A stretch of DNA of 64,000 bases from assembly GCA_002419585.1 (NCBI GenBank), contig DIGJ01000002.1, positions 1 through 64,000 of the forward strand. The letters run 5' to 3'. The notes under the pieces were generated by a model that was not told the origin of the DNA, did not search any database, and was given only the letters and a program-made list of their open reading frames with translations. The translations under genes were made by a program, and so were the position numbers. Within the stretch, counting starts at the first letter, position 1; every line of letters begins with the position of its first letter. Below are positions 8,853 to 17,931 of this stretch, in pieces. Source of the stretch: Lachnoclostridium sp. UBA5725 (lineage in GTDB: Bacteria; Bacillota; Clostridia; Lachnospirales; Lachnospiraceae).

Positions 8853-9323
8853 ATGAACGACAATTTTATTACTTTAACGATTCGAAAACAAAAAAACATC
8901 GCACTTATTGCGCATGATAGTAAAAAAGCAGAATTAATTGAATGGTGTGATACCAATAAAGAGGTTCTAAAACAGCATTTTCTATGTGGAACGGGTACGA
9001 CTGCCCGTATGATTACAGACAAAACATGTTTGCCGGTAAAGGGTTACAATAGTGGACCTCTTGGTGGAGATCAGCAGATTGGAGCTAAGATAGTTGAAGG
9101 AAAAATTGACTTTGTTATTTTCTTTTCGGATCCATTAGCTGCACAGCCACATGATCCAGATGTAAAGGCATTACTTCGTATTGCTCAGGTTTATGATATT
9201 CCAATTGCGAATAACAAGGCAACGGCAGATTTTATGATTACATCTTCTTTCATGAATGAAGAATATGATCATACCATAATCAATTTTAGCAAGAATGTTT
9301 TGGAACGCGCAAAAACACTTTAG
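8853..9323 (+). CDS. mgsA: Methylglyoxal synthase
   Basis: The enzyme converts dihydroxyacetone phosphate to methylglyoxal and phosphate, a bypass of lower glycolysis when phosphate is short. The 156 residues show the family features: NIALIAHDSKK at the start, the phosphate-binding GTTA, the catalytic-aspartate loop GGDQQIGAKI, and DPLAAQPHDPDVKALLR. The start at 8853 is chosen because the upstream in-frame ATG at 8841 is itself part of the GGAGG site 5 bases before 8853. A PsiE-like gene follows 15 bases after the stop. Confidence 0.95.
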   Translation: MNDNFITLTIRKQKNIALIAHDSKKAELIEWCDTNKEVLKQHFLCGTGTTARMITDKTCLPVKGYNSGPLGGDQQIGAKIVEGKIDFVIFFSDPLAAQPHDPDVKALLRIAQVYDIPIANNKATADFMITSSFMNEEYDHTIINFSKNVLERAKTL

Positions 9324-9338
9324 TTGGGAGAATTAATA

Positions 9339-9959
9339 GTGAGAGATTTTTTACAATCAAAAATATATAAGATTGCAAGCTATGTGGAGTTATTCGTTAC
9401 TTTTTTGTTGGTGATTGTAATCGCAGAACTATCCGCTCAATTTATGATTGGAATCTTTGATATTAAGTATGGGGTCAGTTATAATGCAGATTTGATGAAT
9501 CAATTTTTAGCCCAAGCACTTAGCTTAGCAGTCGGCGTTGAGTTTGTTAAAATGCTTAGCAAGCACACACCAAGTACGGTCATTGAAGTTTTGTTGTTTG
9601 CAACTGCAAGGCAGATTGTAGTCATGCATGGTGATACAATGGATACTTTAATAGGAGTTGTTACGATTGCGGCATTGTTTGCAACCAGAAAGTATTTATT
9701 TTGTAGTTTTGATGAAACGGAACGAGTTATATTAAGAGCAGGATTACCTGTGAAAATAGCAAATGTCATAGCACGCGTACATATTCCGGAAGACCAAAAA
9801 GCAACGTTAGGAGAAGTCGTGACTCATTTCCTTGAAGAAAAAGAGGTAGCAATTGCTACAGGAGAAGTTGCCTATTTTGATAATGCTAGGATAGCTTTAA
9901 GAATTGCAAAAATGAACAATGGAAAAATTTCGAGAGTCGAAGTGATTCGCTCTGTTTAA
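9339..9959 (+). CDS. PsiE-like membrane protein
   Basis: The 206-residue protein has four hydrophobic segments in its first 130 residues, about 12-34, 50-70, 80-97 and 105-122, then a soluble tail. The pattern and segments such as EFVKMLSKHTPSTVIEVLLFATARQIVV resemble the phosphate-starvation-inducible PsiE family; I assign this from memory of the family, not a search. The GTG at 9339 has GGGAG 7 bases before it and is preferred to the TTG abutting the previous stop. Pairing with mgsA, an enzyme relieved by low phosphate, is suggestive. Confidence 0.65.
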   Translation: MRDFLQSKIYKIASYVELFVTFLLVIVIAELSAQFMIGIFDIKYGVSYNADLMNQFLAQALSLAVGVEFVKMLSKHTPSTVIEVLLFATARQIVVMHGDTMDTLIGVVTIAALFATRKYLFCSFDETERVILRAGLPVKIANVIARVHIPEDQKATLGEVVTHFLEEKEVAIATGEVAYFDNARIALRIAKMNNGKISRVEVIRSV

Positions 9960-9966
9960 AAGGTTA

Positions 9967-10015
9967 AAACGAATTTCTTTTCTCAATTGATTGGAAAATG
10001 AAATTCGTTTTTTTT
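9967..10015 (+). terminator. Intrinsic terminator after the PsiE-like gene
   Basis: AAACGAATTTC pairs exactly with GAAATTCGTTT across a 22-base loop and is followed by an unbroken T-run. It closes the mgsA unit 7 bases after the stop. Confidence 0.9.
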
Positions 10016-10056
10016 ATGAAAAAATTTATCGTTGATTTGGTGAAAGGGGAGCAACA

Positions 10057-10737
10057 ATGAGTGATAAAATTTTATTGGTAGAAGATGATATTGCCCTAAA
10101 CGATGGAATAGTCCTGGCGCTACAGGAAAGCGAATACGAATTTCTTCAGGCGTTTTCGATTAAGGAAGCGAATACGATATGGGAAAGGGATACAATCCGA
10201 TGCATTATTTTAGATATCAATCTGCCAGATGGTAGTGGGTATGATTTTCTACGCAAGGTCCGAGCGGTATCGGATGTTCCTGTTTTGGTACTTACAGCAA
10301 ATGATATGGAAATGGATGAAGTAATGGGGTTTCGATTGGGTGCAGATGATTATATGACCAAGCCATTTAGCTTAATGGTGCTGCGTGCCCGCATTCAAAA
10401 CCTATTAAAAAGAGGAGATGCGAAAAGACAATGTTATAACATGGAGGACTTTTCCTTTGATTTTGATGGGATGCTTTTTCGAAGAGGAGAAGAAGAAATA
10501 AATTTTAGCAAAACGGAACAAAGACTTCTGAAACTATTGATTGAGAACAGAGGAAATACAGTAACAAGAGGTTTCTTAATCGATCGTCTATGGACAGATG
10601 GAGCGGAGTATGTCGATGAAAATGCATTATCGGTTGCAATTTCGCGATTGCGGAATAAATTAGAAGAAAATCCATCCAAACCGCAATACATAAAGACTGT
10701 TTATGGTCTTGGATATGCTTGGGGGAAAAAGAATTGA
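10057..10737 (+). CDS. OmpR-family response regulator
   Basis: The 226-residue protein has an N-terminal receiver domain with acidic residues LVEDD at 7-11 and the phospho-acceptor Asp53 in ILDINLPDGSGY, followed by the conserved Lys in MTKPF. The C-terminal winged helix ends with YIKTVYGLGYAWG. It sits first in a four-gene set with a kinase, an ABC ATPase and a FtsX-type permease. This is the arrangement of BceRS-AB or VanRS-type envelope-stress systems. AGGGGAG precedes the ATG. It probably regulates the ABC transporter genes downstream. Confidence 0.92.
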   Translation: MSDKILLVEDDIALNDGIVLALQESEYEFLQAFSIKEANTIWERDTIRCIILDINLPDGSGYDFLRKVRAVSDVPVLVLTANDMEMDEVMGFRLGADDYMTKPFSLMVLRARIQNLLKRGDAKRQCYNMEDFSFDFDGMLFRRGEEEINFSKTEQRLLKLLIENRGNTVTRGFLIDRLWTDGAEYVDENALSVAISRLRNKLEENPSKPQYIKTVYGLGYAWGKKN

Positions 10738-11582
10738 ATGTATTTAAGACAAACCGGATTTTAAATCGATTGGATGAAATGATAGAAGATTCCATTGCAG
10801 GAAAGTTTGAAGAACATAAGTACGATGAAAGCAAACTTTCTAAAATAGAGTCGAAATGGATGCGATATCTTACTGCTTCGAAAATGTCGAGCCAAAAAGT
10901 AATCGAAGAGAGAAAAAATATGCAGGAAATGGTTTCTGACATATCGCATCAGACAAAGACACCACTTTCGAATATACTTTTATATACCGAACTTTTAAAA
11001 GAAAAAATAGATACGCAGGAAGAAAAATTTATCGTAGAACAGATTTATTCACAGTCAGAAAAGCTGGAGTTTTTAATTCAGTCGCTTGTAAAGATGTCGA
11101 GGCTTGAAAATAATATCATCAGTCTTTCTCCCATCAAGCAGTCGGTACATTTTTTAATAGAACAGGCAGTGCATCAAATTACTTCTAAGGCAAAAGCAAA
11201 GAATATTACAATTTTGGTGGAAGATACGAAAGCAGAAGCCGTATATGATCTAAAATGGAGTACCGAAGCAATTTTCAACATCTTAGACAATGCTGTGAAA
11301 TATTCCGATCAGAATACGAAGATAAGTATCACAGTAAAATCCTATGAATTTTATCTTGATATTTGCATTGCTGACCAGGGTATCGGTATTACAGATGAGG
11401 AGAAAACCGAGATTTTTAAACGTTTCTACCGTGGAAATAGAGTCTTAAAAAAAGAAGGTATCGGTATCGGCTTATTTTTGTCAAGACAGATTATTAGAAG
11501 GCAGGGCGGTTATATAAAAGTAGGACCGGCGAAAGAGAACGGTTCCGTGTTTGAAGTTTATTTACCTATAAATGTGTCATAA
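10734..11582 (+). CDS. Sensor histidine kinase without membrane segments
   Basis: The 282-residue kinase has an H-box with His72 (SDISHQTKTPLSN), an N-box (NILDNAVKYS), and G-boxes DQGIGI and GIGIGLFLSR. I see no hydrophobic segment or sensor domain before the H-box; the first 65 residues are charged and helical. I use the TTG at 10734, which overlaps the response regulator's stop by 4 bases and has GGGGG 8 bases before it. No ATG is available before residue 16. Signal input probably comes through the partner ABC permease, as in Bce-type modules. Confidence 0.85.
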   Translation: MNVFKTNRILNRLDEMIEDSIAGKFEEHKYDESKLSKIESKWMRYLTASKMSSQKVIEERKNMQEMVSDISHQTKTPLSNILLYTELLKEKIDTQEEKFIVEQIYSQSEKLEFLIQSLVKMSRLENNIISLSPIKQSVHFLIEQAVHQITSKAKAKNITILVEDTKAEAVYDLKWSTEAIFNILDNAVKYSDQNTKISITVKSYEFYLDICIADQGIGITDEEKTEIFKRFYRGNRVLKKEGIGIGLFLSRQIIRRQGGYIKVGPAKENGSVFEVYLPINVS

Positions 11583-11677
11583 TTGTAAGAATTTTGAAAG
11601 TATGTGGAAAGGTTACTTTGCTATATTCAAATAATAAAATCAAATAAATGCCGCTAAAGCGGCGGATAGGAGCAAAT

Positions 11678-12358
11678 ATGAAGATATTGCAAACAAATGA
11701 TTTGAAAAAAGAATATGGTGTGGGCGAAAATGCAGTAAAGGCCCTAAACGGAGTAACATTAAGTGTGGAGCAGGGGGAATTTGTTTCTGTAGTAGGAACC
11801 AGTGGAAGTGGAAAATCGACTTTGTTGCATTTACTTGGAGGACTTGACCAACCAACAAGTGGAACGGTTTTGATTGAAGGCAAAAATATATTTTCATTAA
11901 AAGCGGATGAACTTACTATTTTTCGCAGAAGAAAAATCGGATTTGTATTTCAGGCGTACAATTTGGTGCCGGTGCTAAATGTGTATGAAAATATTGTTTT
12001 ACCAATTGAACTAGACGGTAATTTAGTCGACAAGGATTACATTAATAATATTATAGAAACGTTGGGGCTTACGGATAAAGTACATAGTCTGCCTTCTAAG
12101 CTTTCTGGTGGGCAGCAGCAAAGAGTAGCCATTGCAAGAGCGCTTGCAACAAAACCTGCCATTATACTAGCCGATGAACCGACTGGTAACTTAGATTCTA
12201 AAACAAGTCAGGATGTATTAAGTCTTATGAAAGTTACAAGTGAAGCTTTTTCCCAAACCATTGTTATGATAACTCACAATGAAGAAATTGCACAGATGGC
12301 AGACCGAATTGTAAGAATAGAGGATGGGCAGATTCGAGGTGACCAGACGCATGCTTAA
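11678..12358 (+). CDS. ABC transporter ATP-binding protein (MacB/BceA-like)
   Basis: The 226-residue ATPase has Walker A (GTSGSGKST near 39-47), the Q-loop FVFQAYNLVPVLN, signature LSGGQQQR, Walker B IILADEPTGNLD and the H-loop ITHNEE. It belongs to the LolD/MacB/BceA type that pairs with FtsX-like permeases. The start at 11678 has TAGGAG 6 bases before it. An in-frame ATG 30 bases earlier runs through a small GCCGC/GCGGC hairpin and lacks a ribosome site. Its end overlaps the permease start by 8 bases, so the two are translationally coupled. Confidence 0.93.
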   Translation: MKILQTNDLKKEYGVGENAVKALNGVTLSVEQGEFVSVVGTSGSGKSTLLHLLGGLDQPTSGTVLIEGKNIFSLKADELTIFRRRKIGFVFQAYNLVPVLNVYENIVLPIELDGNLVDKDYINNIIETLGLTDKVHSLPSKLSGGQQQRVAIARALATKPAIILADEPTGNLDSKTSQDVLSLMKVTSEAFSQTIVMITHNEEIAQMADRIVRIEDGQIRGDQTHA

Positions 12359-14888
12359 GATTAATAATAAAAAGATTTTGTCCTTGCTCGCAAACAGAAC
12401 AAGGAAAGCAAACAAGTCAAAAGTTGCAATTATTGCAATCGTTCTGACTTCTATTTTATTTACATCAATTTTTACAATTGGTGGAAGTATGATAAAGACA
12501 TCCGAACAAGAAACCATGAGAATGGTAGGGACTAGTTCTCATGGAGGTTATAAGTATTTTACGCAGCAAGAATATGATACAGTTTGTAAGGATACAAAGA
12601 TTAAAGATATTTCTTACAGCCGTTATTTAGGAACCGTATCAAACAAAGGGTTCGAAAAAAATTACACGGAAGTTCGTTATAGTGAAGATAAGTCCGCAAA
12701 ATGGGGCTTTACGTATCCTACGAAAGGACACATGCCGTTAAGGGAAAATGAAATTGCAACCAGTACAATTGTTCTTGATAACCTTGGAGTTCCTTATACG
12801 CTGGGAAAAGAAATTACACTGCAATTTGATATAAATGGGGATAAAATAGAAAATACATTTACTCTTTGTGGATATTGGGAAGGGGATATTGTTTCAAGTG
12901 CACAACAAGTGCTGGTATCAAAAGCATATAGTGACCTTATATTACCAACGCCTACCATACCCTTTTATGAATCAAACAATACGGATATTGGGGGATATAT
13001 TAGTGCTGATATTTACTTTAACAATAGTTTCAACGTTGATGGAAAAATGTCTGCTTTAAGCAAGCGATGTGGATTTGATGAGAAACTAGTAAGTATTGGA
13101 GTGAATTGGGCCTATTCGTCCGCAAGTGTTGATATACAGTCCATTGTTATGATAGTTTGTATTTTACTACTTATTATGTTATCGGGTTATCTTATTATTT
13201 ATAATATATTTTATATTAATGTATATCGAGATATTCAGTTTTATGGTTTGTTAAAGACGATTGGTACAACTGGAAAGCAAATAAAAAAAATTGTGTATCG
13301 ACAAGCGTTTTCTTTGTGCTTTTTTGGAATTCCACTTGGTTTAGTAATTGGATGGTTACTTGGAAAAATTTTGATGCCAATTACATTTCATGGATTGTCT
13401 TTTGAAAAATATCAATGTACGTCAGCAAATCCTCTCATCTTTATCGCGTCTGCTTTCTTTACCTTGTTTACGGTTTGGATGAGTTGTTTAAAACCTTGCA
13501 AAATTGCATCAAAGGTTTCTCCAATTGAGGCAGTACATTATACTGCTGGAAATCAAAAGGATATTAGCAAATGTAACAAAAAGGGAGAAAAACGAACGGG
13601 TAGAATTACAACGGCTCGTATGGCCTATGAAAATATGAAACGTCAAAAAAAGCAAACTATTGTGGTAGTCCTTTCACTTTCAATTAGTATGATATTACTA
13701 AATAGTGTATATGCTACCGTAAAAGGATTTGATATGGATAAGTATGTGGAAAATGAAATTGTAAGTGATTTTTCAGTAAGTGATGCTAGTATTGTGACAC
13801 CTTCTGTTTTTGATAAGGTTTTTGATGGCGTGAGTGAAGATTTTATTACGCAAATAAAAGAAAAGAAGCTTGACAATTATGGAAATATATATGCGAATCC
13901 CCATAATTATATATTTGATAACGATACGTATGCAAACTTAAAGAAACAGATTTTTGAAAACGAGAAATATTCCGATTATATGAATAGTAGGTATACGAAG
14001 GAGGCAATAGCCGAGTTAAACAAAAATAATATGCTGGATGGATATATCTTCGGAGTCGATGATTATGCTTTATCAAAACTAACGCTATTAGAGGGAAAGA
14101 TTGATATAGAAGCTTTTAACACCGGAAAGTATATTATAATAAATCGATTTGAAGATGAAGTTAAGGAAGGTAATTTTTTCGAAGTTGGGGATAAAATTAC
14201 GATTGGTTTTGACAATGGCAAATCTAAGGAATATGAAGTCATGGCAATTGTTGCTTTGCCATATGCAATTTCACCACAGATGTACTTTCTTATTAATTTT
14301 GAAACTTTTCTTCCGGAAAGTGAGTATCTTGCTCAATTTGGAGAACGTCAACCGATGCGGACCTTCTTTGATGTAAGGGATGAAGAGGAAGCCAATGTGG
14401 AACAATGGCTAGAAACGTATTGTGAATCCAGCAATCTAAGTTATTCCTCCAAAGACACGGTAGTAAAAGAATTCGAAGGAGTCAAATCAACCTTTGGAAT
14501 TGTTGGAGGAGCTCTGACGGTTGTACTAGCGTTAATTGGCATTCTTAATTTTACAAATGCAGTCATTACTTCAATTATTGTAAGAAAACATGAACTGGCT
14601 ATGATGGAAGCAATTGGTATGACAGGTGGACAGCTAAAGAAAATGCTTACCGCAGAAGGGATATATTACGCAGTATTTACGATTGCAATCTCTTTATCCC
14701 TAGGGATACCGTTCGGATATTTCATTGTACATGCAATTGCGGGACAGATTTGGTTCTTCCAATGGCATTTTACAATACTTCCGATTATTTTTTGCATGCC
14801 ATTTCTCTTTTTCGTTTCATACATTATACCAAATGTAGCGTATCGGAGAATGTGTAAGCAAAGTGTCATAAATCGCATGGCAGAATAA
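12351..14888 (+). CDS. FtsX-family ABC transporter permease
   Basis: The 845-residue permease starts with a basic region and a membrane segment (about 27-48). A large extracytoplasmic domain follows, then three segments near 265-390, a second segment-plus-domain repeat from about residue 440, and three final segments from 720. This is the two-halved FtsX/MacB layout with an extracytoplasmic domain in each half. The ATG at 12351 has GAGGTGA 8 bases upstream and overlaps the ATPase stop. Substrate is unknown. Related systems handle peptide antibiotics or lipoproteins, but nothing here shows which. Confidence 0.88.
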   Translation: MLKINNKKILSLLANRTRKANKSKVAIIAIVLTSILFTSIFTIGGSMIKTSEQETMRMVGTSSHGGYKYFTQQEYDTVCKDTKIKDISYSRYLGTVSNKGFEKNYTEVRYSEDKSAKWGFTYPTKGHMPLRENEIATSTIVLDNLGVPYTLGKEITLQFDINGDKIENTFTLCGYWEGDIVSSAQQVLVSKAYSDLILPTPTIPFYESNNTDIGGYISADIYFNNSFNVDGKMSALSKRCGFDEKLVSIGVNWAYSSASVDIQSIVMIVCILLLIMLSGYLIIYNIFYINVYRDIQFYGLLKTIGTTGKQIKKIVYRQAFSLCFFGIPLGLVIGWLLGKILMPITFHGLSFEKYQCTSANPLIFIASAFFTLFTVWMSCLKPCKIASKVSPIEAVHYTAGNQKDISKCNKKGEKRTGRITTARMAYENMKRQKKQTIVVVLSLSISMILLNSVYATVKGFDMDKYVENEIVSDFSVSDASIVTPSVFDKVFDGVSEDFITQIKEKKLDNYGNIYANPHNYIFDNDTYANLKKQIFENEKYSDYMNSRYTKEAIAELNKNNMLDGYIFGVDDYALSKLTLLEGKIDIEAFNTGKYIIINRFEDEVKEGNFFEVGDKITIGFDNGKSKEYEVMAIVALPYAISPQMYFLINFETFLPESEYLAQFGERQPMRTFFDVRDEEEANVEQWLETYCESSNLSYSSKDTVVKEFEGVKSTFGIVGGALTVVLALIGILNFTNAVITSIIVRKHELAMMEAIGMTGGQLKKMLTAEGIYYAVFTIAISLSLGIPFGYFIVHAIAGQIWFFQWHFTILPIIFCMPFLFFVSYIIPNVAYRRMCKQSVINRMAE

Positions 14889-14986
14889 TCATTTTTGAAA
14901 AAAGGGATGGATAGGTTGACTTAAGCGTAAGGAATAGGGTATATTTGTACTAGAACATATAAAATATATTTGAGGCGGTGACATTA

Positions 14987-15424
14987 TTGAAAATATCAAC
15001 AAAAGGACGTTATGCATTACGCCTTATGCTTGATTTGGCACTTCACAATAATGGAGAATTTATCCGAATAAAGGCGATTGCGGCAAGACAGGAAATCTCT
15101 GAAAAATATTTGGAACAAATCATCAGTTATTTGAATCATGCCGGCTATGTTAAAAGTGCAAGAGGTGTTCAAGGTGGATACAAGCTTGCAAAGAATCCAG
15201 AAGAATATACCGTGGGAATGATACTTCGTTTGACCGAAGGAAGCCTTTCACCGGTAGCATGTATGGAGGAAGAGGAAAATACTTGTGAAAAACAAGATGG
15301 ATGTGCAACCATAGAATTATGGAAACGTTTGGATGATGCAATTAAAGGGGTTGTAGATCATGTGACTTTAGCAGATCTGATGGAGTGGCAACTGAAAAAA
15401 TCAAGCAATAACTATATTATATAG
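14987..15424 (+). CDS. Rrf2-family transcriptional regulator (IscR-like)
   Basis: The 145-residue protein opens with MKISTKGRYALRLMLDLA, the standard Rrf2 winged-helix start, and has the recognition helix region EISEKYLEQIISYLNHAGYVKSARG shortly after. Three cysteines in the C-terminal third (C-x7-C-x5-C, in ACMEEEENTCEKQDGCA) resemble the iron-sulfur ligands of IscR, with a longer first spacing. I start at TTG 14987, because GAGG lies 11 bases before it and the family start fits. It may sense Fe-S or cysteine status; cysK lies 2.5 kb away. A PilZ gene follows 12 bases after its stop. Confidence 0.88.
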   Translation: MKISTKGRYALRLMLDLALHNNGEFIRIKAIAARQEISEKYLEQIISYLNHAGYVKSARGVQGGYKLAKNPEEYTVGMILRLTEGSLSPVACMEEEENTCEKQDGCATIELWKRLDDAIKGVVDHVTLADLMEWQLKKSSNNYII

Positions 15425-15436
15425 AGGAGGTATAAG

Positions 15437-15787
15437 ATGGAAGAGAAACGAAAGAGTAAACGTTTACCGGTAGACCTTTTTTTGGATATCTCATCAATTT
15501 TCAAACAAGATAATGTAAAAGTAGAAAATGTACATGCGCCAATCGAGGTAATTGATGTCTCTAAATTTGGAATTGGATTTAAGACAACCAGTGTTTTACC
15601 ATTAGGATATTATTTTAATGCAAAACTACAGCTTGGAGATAGTGATTCTATCCTTCATTGTGTTGTGCGTATTATACGGGATCAAAAGGCAGCGGATGGC
15701 AAAAATTTGTATGGTTGTGAATTTGTAGGAATGGCACCTATTCTTGATTATATTTTTGATGAATATGAGGCATTTGTAGAAAAATAA
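15437..15787 (+). CDS. PilZ-domain protein (predicted c-di-GMP receptor)
   Basis: The 116-residue protein is essentially one PilZ domain. The N-terminal arginine cluster (RKSKRLPVDL) and the DVSKFGIGFK motif match the two-part c-di-GMP binding signature, basic patch then D/N-x-S-x-x-G. An AGGAGG site lies 7 bases before the ATG. It lies 12 bases after the Rrf2 gene and is probably co-transcribed. A c-di-GMP phosphodiesterase-like protein is encoded at 20125 and a FliK-like protein on the other strand at 15851, so motility control is plausible but inferred. Confidence 0.85.
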   Translation: MEEKRKSKRLPVDLFLDISSIFKQDNVKVENVHAPIEVIDVSKFGIGFKTTSVLPLGYYFNAKLQLGDSDSILHCVVRIIRDQKAADGKNLYGCEFVGMAPILDYIFDEYEAFVEK

Positions 15788-15792
15788 AAATT

Positions 15793-15839
15793 AGGGATGT
15801 TATAAAATAGAACAGAATCATCTATTTTATAACATCCCT
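15793..15839. terminator. Bidirectional terminator
   Basis: A perfect 18-bp stem (arm AGGGATGTTATAAAATAG) with an 11-base loop lies between the convergent PilZ and FliK-like genes. It is flanked by an A-rich run on the left and a T-rich run on the right, so it can act in both directions. Confidence 0.9.
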
Positions 15840-15850
15840 TTGTTTTCTGT

Positions 15851-17749
15851 TTATGCACGTATGTCAAAAGTATAACGTTTTAATTCATTGTTTGGAAGAT
15901 CCATATCAATAAAATCCTCTACAATATCCACGTTTCGTTCTTGCATTAAAAATTCAGTGGAGATCGAATACCCTTTTTGTTGTAGCGCTTCATTTAACTC
16001 AGCTATATTGTCTTTGAATAAGCTTTTTGCAAACTTATCGGGAAGGTAAAACTTAGCATTCACATCGTTTTCTTTTAATGCAACAAAAATGTCAAGTGGT
16101 CCAAGCTTTTCCATATCGAGGTGAAGTAAGACGCTGATATTTTCTGGATGCTCCCTCATGGATTGTTTCTTTGTATAGACATAAAGTTCACTATGTACAG
16201 TTTGCTCTTTCAATTTAAGCGGTATTTGTACATAGGAAAACATCTGATTTAAAGTTTGCATGAAATCCATGTTTTGTCTCATATCGCTTGCCTGTCTGGA
16301 TAAAGAAGATCCGATATCCGTATTACCAAGTGTTGTCTTGAAAAATGAATCCAGTTCCTTGCTTTGATCATACATCTTTTGGTATAAGGAATCAACGGCT
16401 CCGTCATTCTCCAAATCTTTTGGTTTAAGAGTCCAGTTTGAAGTGATATGACTTTTTAGCATGGCTTTAAATGCTTCGGAATCAAACAAACGAATGACTG
16501 CATGTTCAGGGGTGGAAGGTATGGCTGCTTTTATTAGTTTTAGTGTATCCGAAAGAGAAATTTCTCCGCTCAACATTCTTTGAATCTCTTTATTTGAAAT
16601 TGAAAAACCTTCTAATTGATTGATTAAATTTTGTCGATTCTCACGATTTAAAATGGAACCTAGCTCGTTATTTTGATATTGCATTTCTGAAAATTTTGAA
16701 AATAATTCCTTGATCACAGGCTCATCGAAGGAATCCAGTGCTTTTGGTATTTGAGTAAGCTCAGATTCGATTTGTTTCATAATCGGTGCAATATCTGCCT
16801 GGTTTGCCTTAGATATTTTTTCATCCATCATAGCTTTCAGATTGTTTTTGTCAAATTCATAGGCAAGCTCCATACCCTGATTTAGAAGATGTACAACATC
16901 TCGCAAACTGGATGTGCCATTTTGAATGCCAGCTTTTTGATCTTCACTTAAAGCCTGTGTGTCTAATATAGTTTGTAAAGTCTCAAGATCCTTCGTGCTT
17001 AAGTTTGAAATAGTAGGTTCATTAGCCATCCCTTTGAGAGAATTTTCCGGCAATAATATACCAAGTAACTGATTCCCAAAGGCAGAAACAGCAGATGCAG
17101 GACTTCGTTCTGATAAAATTTGGAGAAGGGATGGAATGGACTCTGAGAAAGCATTTACTTTGTCAACGATTTGATGCTCCATATTTCGATATGCTTCAAA
17201 CTGCGTAACCGTTTCTTCAAGAAAAGGTATATTATTTCGACTCATGATTACAAGGGTACTAATCTGTGCATTTTTAAATTGATAGGCCTGTTGTAATATG
17301 TTTTGAATGCTTTGCTTATTAATTGGCATGTTGTTGTTCATTAGTTCATGAACAACCAACTGATTTTTTTCTGTTTTTGGTAGGCCCGCGGATTCTAAGG
17401 CTTTTTGAATCGTTGCATTTTCTATTACGGTTGCACTTTGGATGAGTGCTTCAAGTTCGATGTATGGTTGCACCGATGAGATTTTAAAGGCAGCAGTATC
17501 TCCAATGGACAGCATGGAACCATTGCTTAGTTTTCCGGTAATGGTCGTATTGTCGTTTAACGTTACCGTTATTTCATTGTTTCGCAAATCCGTTACTTCA
17601 CCACGGATTACCTGGTTTACAGAAATCTGCTTTAAGGGTACCGTTTCACCATATTTACTTAGAGCACCAACGTTATGTCCATTTTTTTTTGATACACTGG
17701 TCTGATTGATTGAAGTATTGGTATTGTTTACTCGGTTCTCTAGATTCAT
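15851..17749 (-). CDS. FliK-like flagellar hook-length control domain protein
   Basis: The 632-residue protein has an Asn/Ser/Thr-rich N terminus, a small beta-rich segment near 45-110 (VIRGEVTDLRNNEITVTLND), and a long helical middle. The C-terminal domain (about 520-610) has the pattern MEKLGPLDIFVALKENDVNAKFY followed by a helix ending QQKGYSI. That pattern resembles the Flg_hook domain of FliK. No flagellar genes lie near it, so it may be an orphan FliK or a protein that reuses the fold. The assignment is by pattern only. A ribosome site is not obvious before the ATG. Confidence 0.6.
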   Translation of the reverse strand: MNLENRVNNTNTSINQTSVSKKNGHNVGALSKYGETVPLKQISVNQVIRGEVTDLRNNEITVTLNDNTTITGKLSNGSMLSIGDTAAFKISSVQPYIELEALIQSATVIENATIQKALESAGLPKTEKNQLVVHELMNNNMPINKQSIQNILQQAYQFKNAQISTLVIMSRNNIPFLEETVTQFEAYRNMEHQIVDKVNAFSESIPSLLQILSERSPASAVSAFGNQLLGILLPENSLKGMANEPTISNLSTKDLETLQTILDTQALSEDQKAGIQNGTSSLRDVVHLLNQGMELAYEFDKNNLKAMMDEKISKANQADIAPIMKQIESELTQIPKALDSFDEPVIKELFSKFSEMQYQNNELGSILNRENRQNLINQLEGFSISNKEIQRMLSGEISLSDTLKLIKAAIPSTPEHAVIRLFDSEAFKAMLKSHITSNWTLKPKDLENDGAVDSLYQKMYDQSKELDSFFKTTLGNTDIGSSLSRQASDMRQNMDFMQTLNQMFSYVQIPLKLKEQTVHSELYVYTKKQSMREHPENISVLLHLDMEKLGPLDIFVALKENDVNAKFYLPDKFAKSLFKDNIAELNEALQQKGYSISTEFLMQERNVDIVEDFIDMDLPNNELKRYTFDIRA

Positions 17750-17848
17750 TTTTCTACTCCCATCTTACCGTAAATATATTTTACTATAATATTATATCGT
17801 CTATTATAGCAAAATAATTAAAGATGAATAGAAAATTTAAAAAAGGGG

Positions 17849-17877
17849 TTGACAGTTTAGAGAAAATAACGTATAAC
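17849..17877 (+). promoter_or_regulatory. Sigma-A type promoter of cysK
   Basis: A consensus -35 TTGACA at 17849-17854 and a -10 TATAAC at 17872-17877 are separated by 17 bases, about 55 bases before the cysK ATG. The leader is too short for a large riboswitch and I see none. Confidence 0.8.
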
Positions 17878-17931
17878 TAAATCATATTAAACATACTAAA
17901 CAAGTAGGAAATAAGAAAGCGAGGAAAATAC

